From Tillus elongatus (lineage: Eukaryota > Arthropoda > Insecta > Coleoptera > Cleridae): a stretch of DNA of 64,000 bases. The number at the start of each line of letters is the position of its first letter. The first letter of the stretch is position 1. Both the position numbers and the translations under genes were made by a program. Below the pieces are notes generated by a model, which was not told where the DNA came from, made no database searches, and saw nothing but the letters and a program-made list of their open reading frames with translations. Location: contig OZ023264.1 in the NCBI GenBank assembly GCA_964006375.1, positions 17,536,717-17,600,716 on the forward strand, given 5' to 3'. Shown here piece after piece: positions 62,180 to 64,000 of the stretch.

Positions 62180-62824
62180 TTTTCATTATATTTTCATCAT
62201 TTATTTGTTCTATTATCAAAGATAACCATTCCATAATATTTATTTAACCTTTTCTGTTATCCTTCTTATTCAAATAAGATATGTTTAATATAAATATGCA
62301 GAGTATTATCCAATATCAACGATATGCAGTACGTCTTCCTGTTGGAATGTTATTTATCACCTACGGTGGAATTTTTTATGATTACAAACGGAAGTGACGT
62401 TGACCACTTTTCTGATTATATTTGTAAGAATGTAAAATATGTATTTGCAACGTGTTGGTTTCATATATCTCATTAAGTATTATACTAATTTATCTCTTAA
62501 CGTTGTTATAAAAATGTTGATCCAAAAGTACCTCGGTACCTATCTTTCTCGTTTTATTTACACTCTAGTGTTTCTTTTTATGTCAAATCAGATGCTGTTT
62601 CAAAATTATTTTAAAAACTGCTTCTGTATCATTGGTTTGGCTAGCGGGACAGTATATCAAAATTTTCCACCTTTGTAAAACTACGCCACTCCATTGTAAA
62701 ATATAATAGACTTTGGGGAAAATAAATATATATTTAACGACGCAAGAAAGTTATGATTTTCGGCATAGTAGGAGGATACAAAACATTTTCATCATTTTGC
62801 ATCCATGCCTATTGTCGGTAAAAA
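62180..62824. other. Unassigned stretch without recognised gene
   Basis: AT-rich; a 79-codon frame at 62439-62678 has no recognisable similarity and looks hydrophobic by base composition. Not called as a gene. Confidence 0.45.
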
Positions 62825-63033
62825 ATGCTTGTATTAGGCAAAAAGGCGACTGCTTTGACCACTTATTAAGATTTTTTAAGTATAAAGCTACATGACAGAA
62901 TTTCCTGATACAATTTTTTGGAGTGACGAGTCCGGATTTCACAACGATGGAGTAGTAAACCGCCACAACTGCCATTATTGGGCAGTGGTAGAACCGCGTT
63001 GGAATAGAGAAACAAATTTCGAGTGTATTTGGG
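62825..63033 (+). pseudogene. Second copy of the F1/F2a transposase junction
   Basis: Carries NACIRQKGDCFDHLLRFFKYKAT and its stop, directly followed by EFPDT-like sequence, the first-Asp region (SDESGFHNDG in shifted frames) and NRHNCHYWAVVEPRWNRETNF. This is the same order as 5597-5811, with scattered base changes. It ends at the same GGGGTAAG junction with a LINE. Confidence 0.8.
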
Positions 63034-63038
63034 GTAAG

Positions 63039-64000
63039 AAGAAACCGCTATGTCCGCATTCTTTCTGAGGCAAAAAACTCGTTTCATAACCACATCAAAA
63101 ACAAAGTCCTCTTAAGCTCCAGCGGCAGCAAACCCTTTCGGACTCTGGCTAAATCTATTGGGAATAATTTCTGCAAGAGCACGTTCCCACCTCTTGTCTC
63201 AGGGGATGAAATTGTTTCTACCGCCCTGGGCAAGGCTGAACTTTTTGCCTCGTTGTTCGCCGGCAATTCTACTTTCAACCCACCTCCAAATGTTCAACCA
63301 CCAACAGTCCCCAGTGTCGCGCATAAAATGACGGATATCATTTTAAAAACTAAAAAGGTACGAATGTTGCTCTCTTCTCTTAACACCAGGAAAGCTTCTG
63401 GCCTTGTCGAGATCCCAGCAATTGTTTTCAAAAAATGCGCACCAGAACTTGCACCTGCCCTGACTCGTCTGTTTCAGACATCTTACAAGAGAGGCATATT
63501 CTCTAGTAACTGGAAAACTGATCGAATACAACCCGTCCTCAAGAAATGATCCAAAGCGCTTCCTAGCAACTACTTTTTCTCCTTTCAGTCGTCTCTAAAG
63601 TGATGGAAAAGTATATAAACACCGAATTACTAAAATTTCTTGAAAAACACAGTCTAATTCACGACAGGCAATATGGCTCCGTCAGCGCAGATCAACTGCC
63701 GACCTCCTTTCCTTTGTCACCAATTCTTGGAGCAAGTCTATGGAACTACACGGTGAATCCCAGATTGTCGCTCTAGACATATCCAAAGCATTCGACCAGG
63801 TCTGTCACGCAGCGCTGCTTAATAAACTACCGGCCCATGGCCTACCACCAAAACTCTGTACGTGGACAGCAAATTTTCTCTCCAACCGGAGGATTTCTGT
63901 TGTCGTGGATGGCCATTCCTCTGAACTATCCAGTTAATGCAGGAGTTCCTCAAGGTTCAGCTTTAGCCCCTACTTTGTTTATTCTCCACATCAATGACCT
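63039..64000 (+). mobile_element. 5'-truncated Jockey/CR1-type LINE, copy 7 (runs off the window)
   Basis: Begins at the same base as copy 2, after GGGGTAAG, with the linker (SGSKPFRTLAKSIGNNF), fingers (SLNTRKASGLVEIPAIV) and palm (VALDISKAFDQVCH) regions. Frameshifts occur near 63545, 63580 and 63675, and a deletion near 63930 breaks the frame before GVPQGS. The window ends inside the reverse transcriptase. Confidence 0.9.

Noticed and set aside
62439..62678. 79-codon frame with hydrophobic content
   Set aside because: It lies in AT-rich DNA where such frames are expected by chance; no start context, motif or repeat of it was seen.

Overview
The window looks like repeat-dense, AT-rich nuclear DNA of an arthropod, most likely an insect. 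No host protein-coding gene could be recognised. Almost every reading frame with recognisable protein similarity belongs to a transposable element: a Jockey/CR1-type LINE, DD41D Tc1/mariner transposases, a Ty3/gypsy-like LTR element, a Penelope-like element (PLE), and a DUF7869-like TE protein. The long runs of alternating Tyr/Ile codons are translations of (TA)n microsatellites and are not genes. The species cannot be fixed from the sequence alone.

The commonest unit is a non-coding family, labelled here 'TAH' (TA-hairpin). The full form is about 1.3-1.4 kb. It has a 5' end GGACGCAGCAAGTGCG followed by a short GTGAATTTTC motif, a body, a (TA)n tract at a fixed place, a conserved block beginning ACTGACCCCGGATATG, and a 3' hairpin of TTAGTGAATTTT against AAAATTCACTAA. 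Copies occur on both strands, are often joined head to tail, and serve as the landing site for other elements. The layout resembles non-autonomous Helentron (DINE/HINE-type) repeats, but that assignment is inference.

Layout: 0.1-5 kb, TAH copies and a minus-strand LINE. 5.1-8.2 kb, two DD41D transposase fragments, one split by a LINE bounded by splice-like signals. 8.8-15 kb, tandem TAH copies, a decayed DD41D transposase and a hairpin foldback element. 15.3-18.8 kb, a foldback element split by a LINE. 19-21 kb, a second, older reverse transcriptase remnant. 21.3-27 kb, TAH copies around a DD41D transposase. 27.9-31.3 kb, PLE ends with hammerhead-like motifs, then an internally deleted gypsy element. 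32.3-34.2 kb, the best-preserved DD41D transposon. 36-43 kb, TAH copies, a SINE, and a second DD41D transposon sitting in a (TA)n. 43.5-46.9 kb, a solo LTR, a DUF7869-like remnant and a LINE. 46.9-54.7 kb, a near-continuous TAH array that includes a PLE bounded by inverted repeats with hammerhead-like motifs. 55.7-57.7 kb, an island without recognisable repeats. 57.7-64 kb, a SINE, a LINE inside a (TA)n, a GC-richer tandem repeat, and a second copy of the transposase/LINE composite seen at 5.6 kb.

Nothing here forms an operon or pathway. The elements interact by nesting: TAH copies with long (TA)n tracts attract or tolerate TA-targeting mariners, foldbacks and LINEs. The most interesting signals are the covarying hammerhead-like motifs in the PLE repeats, the TAH family with its tandem copies, and the LINE enclosed by splice-like boundaries that would restore a transposase frame.
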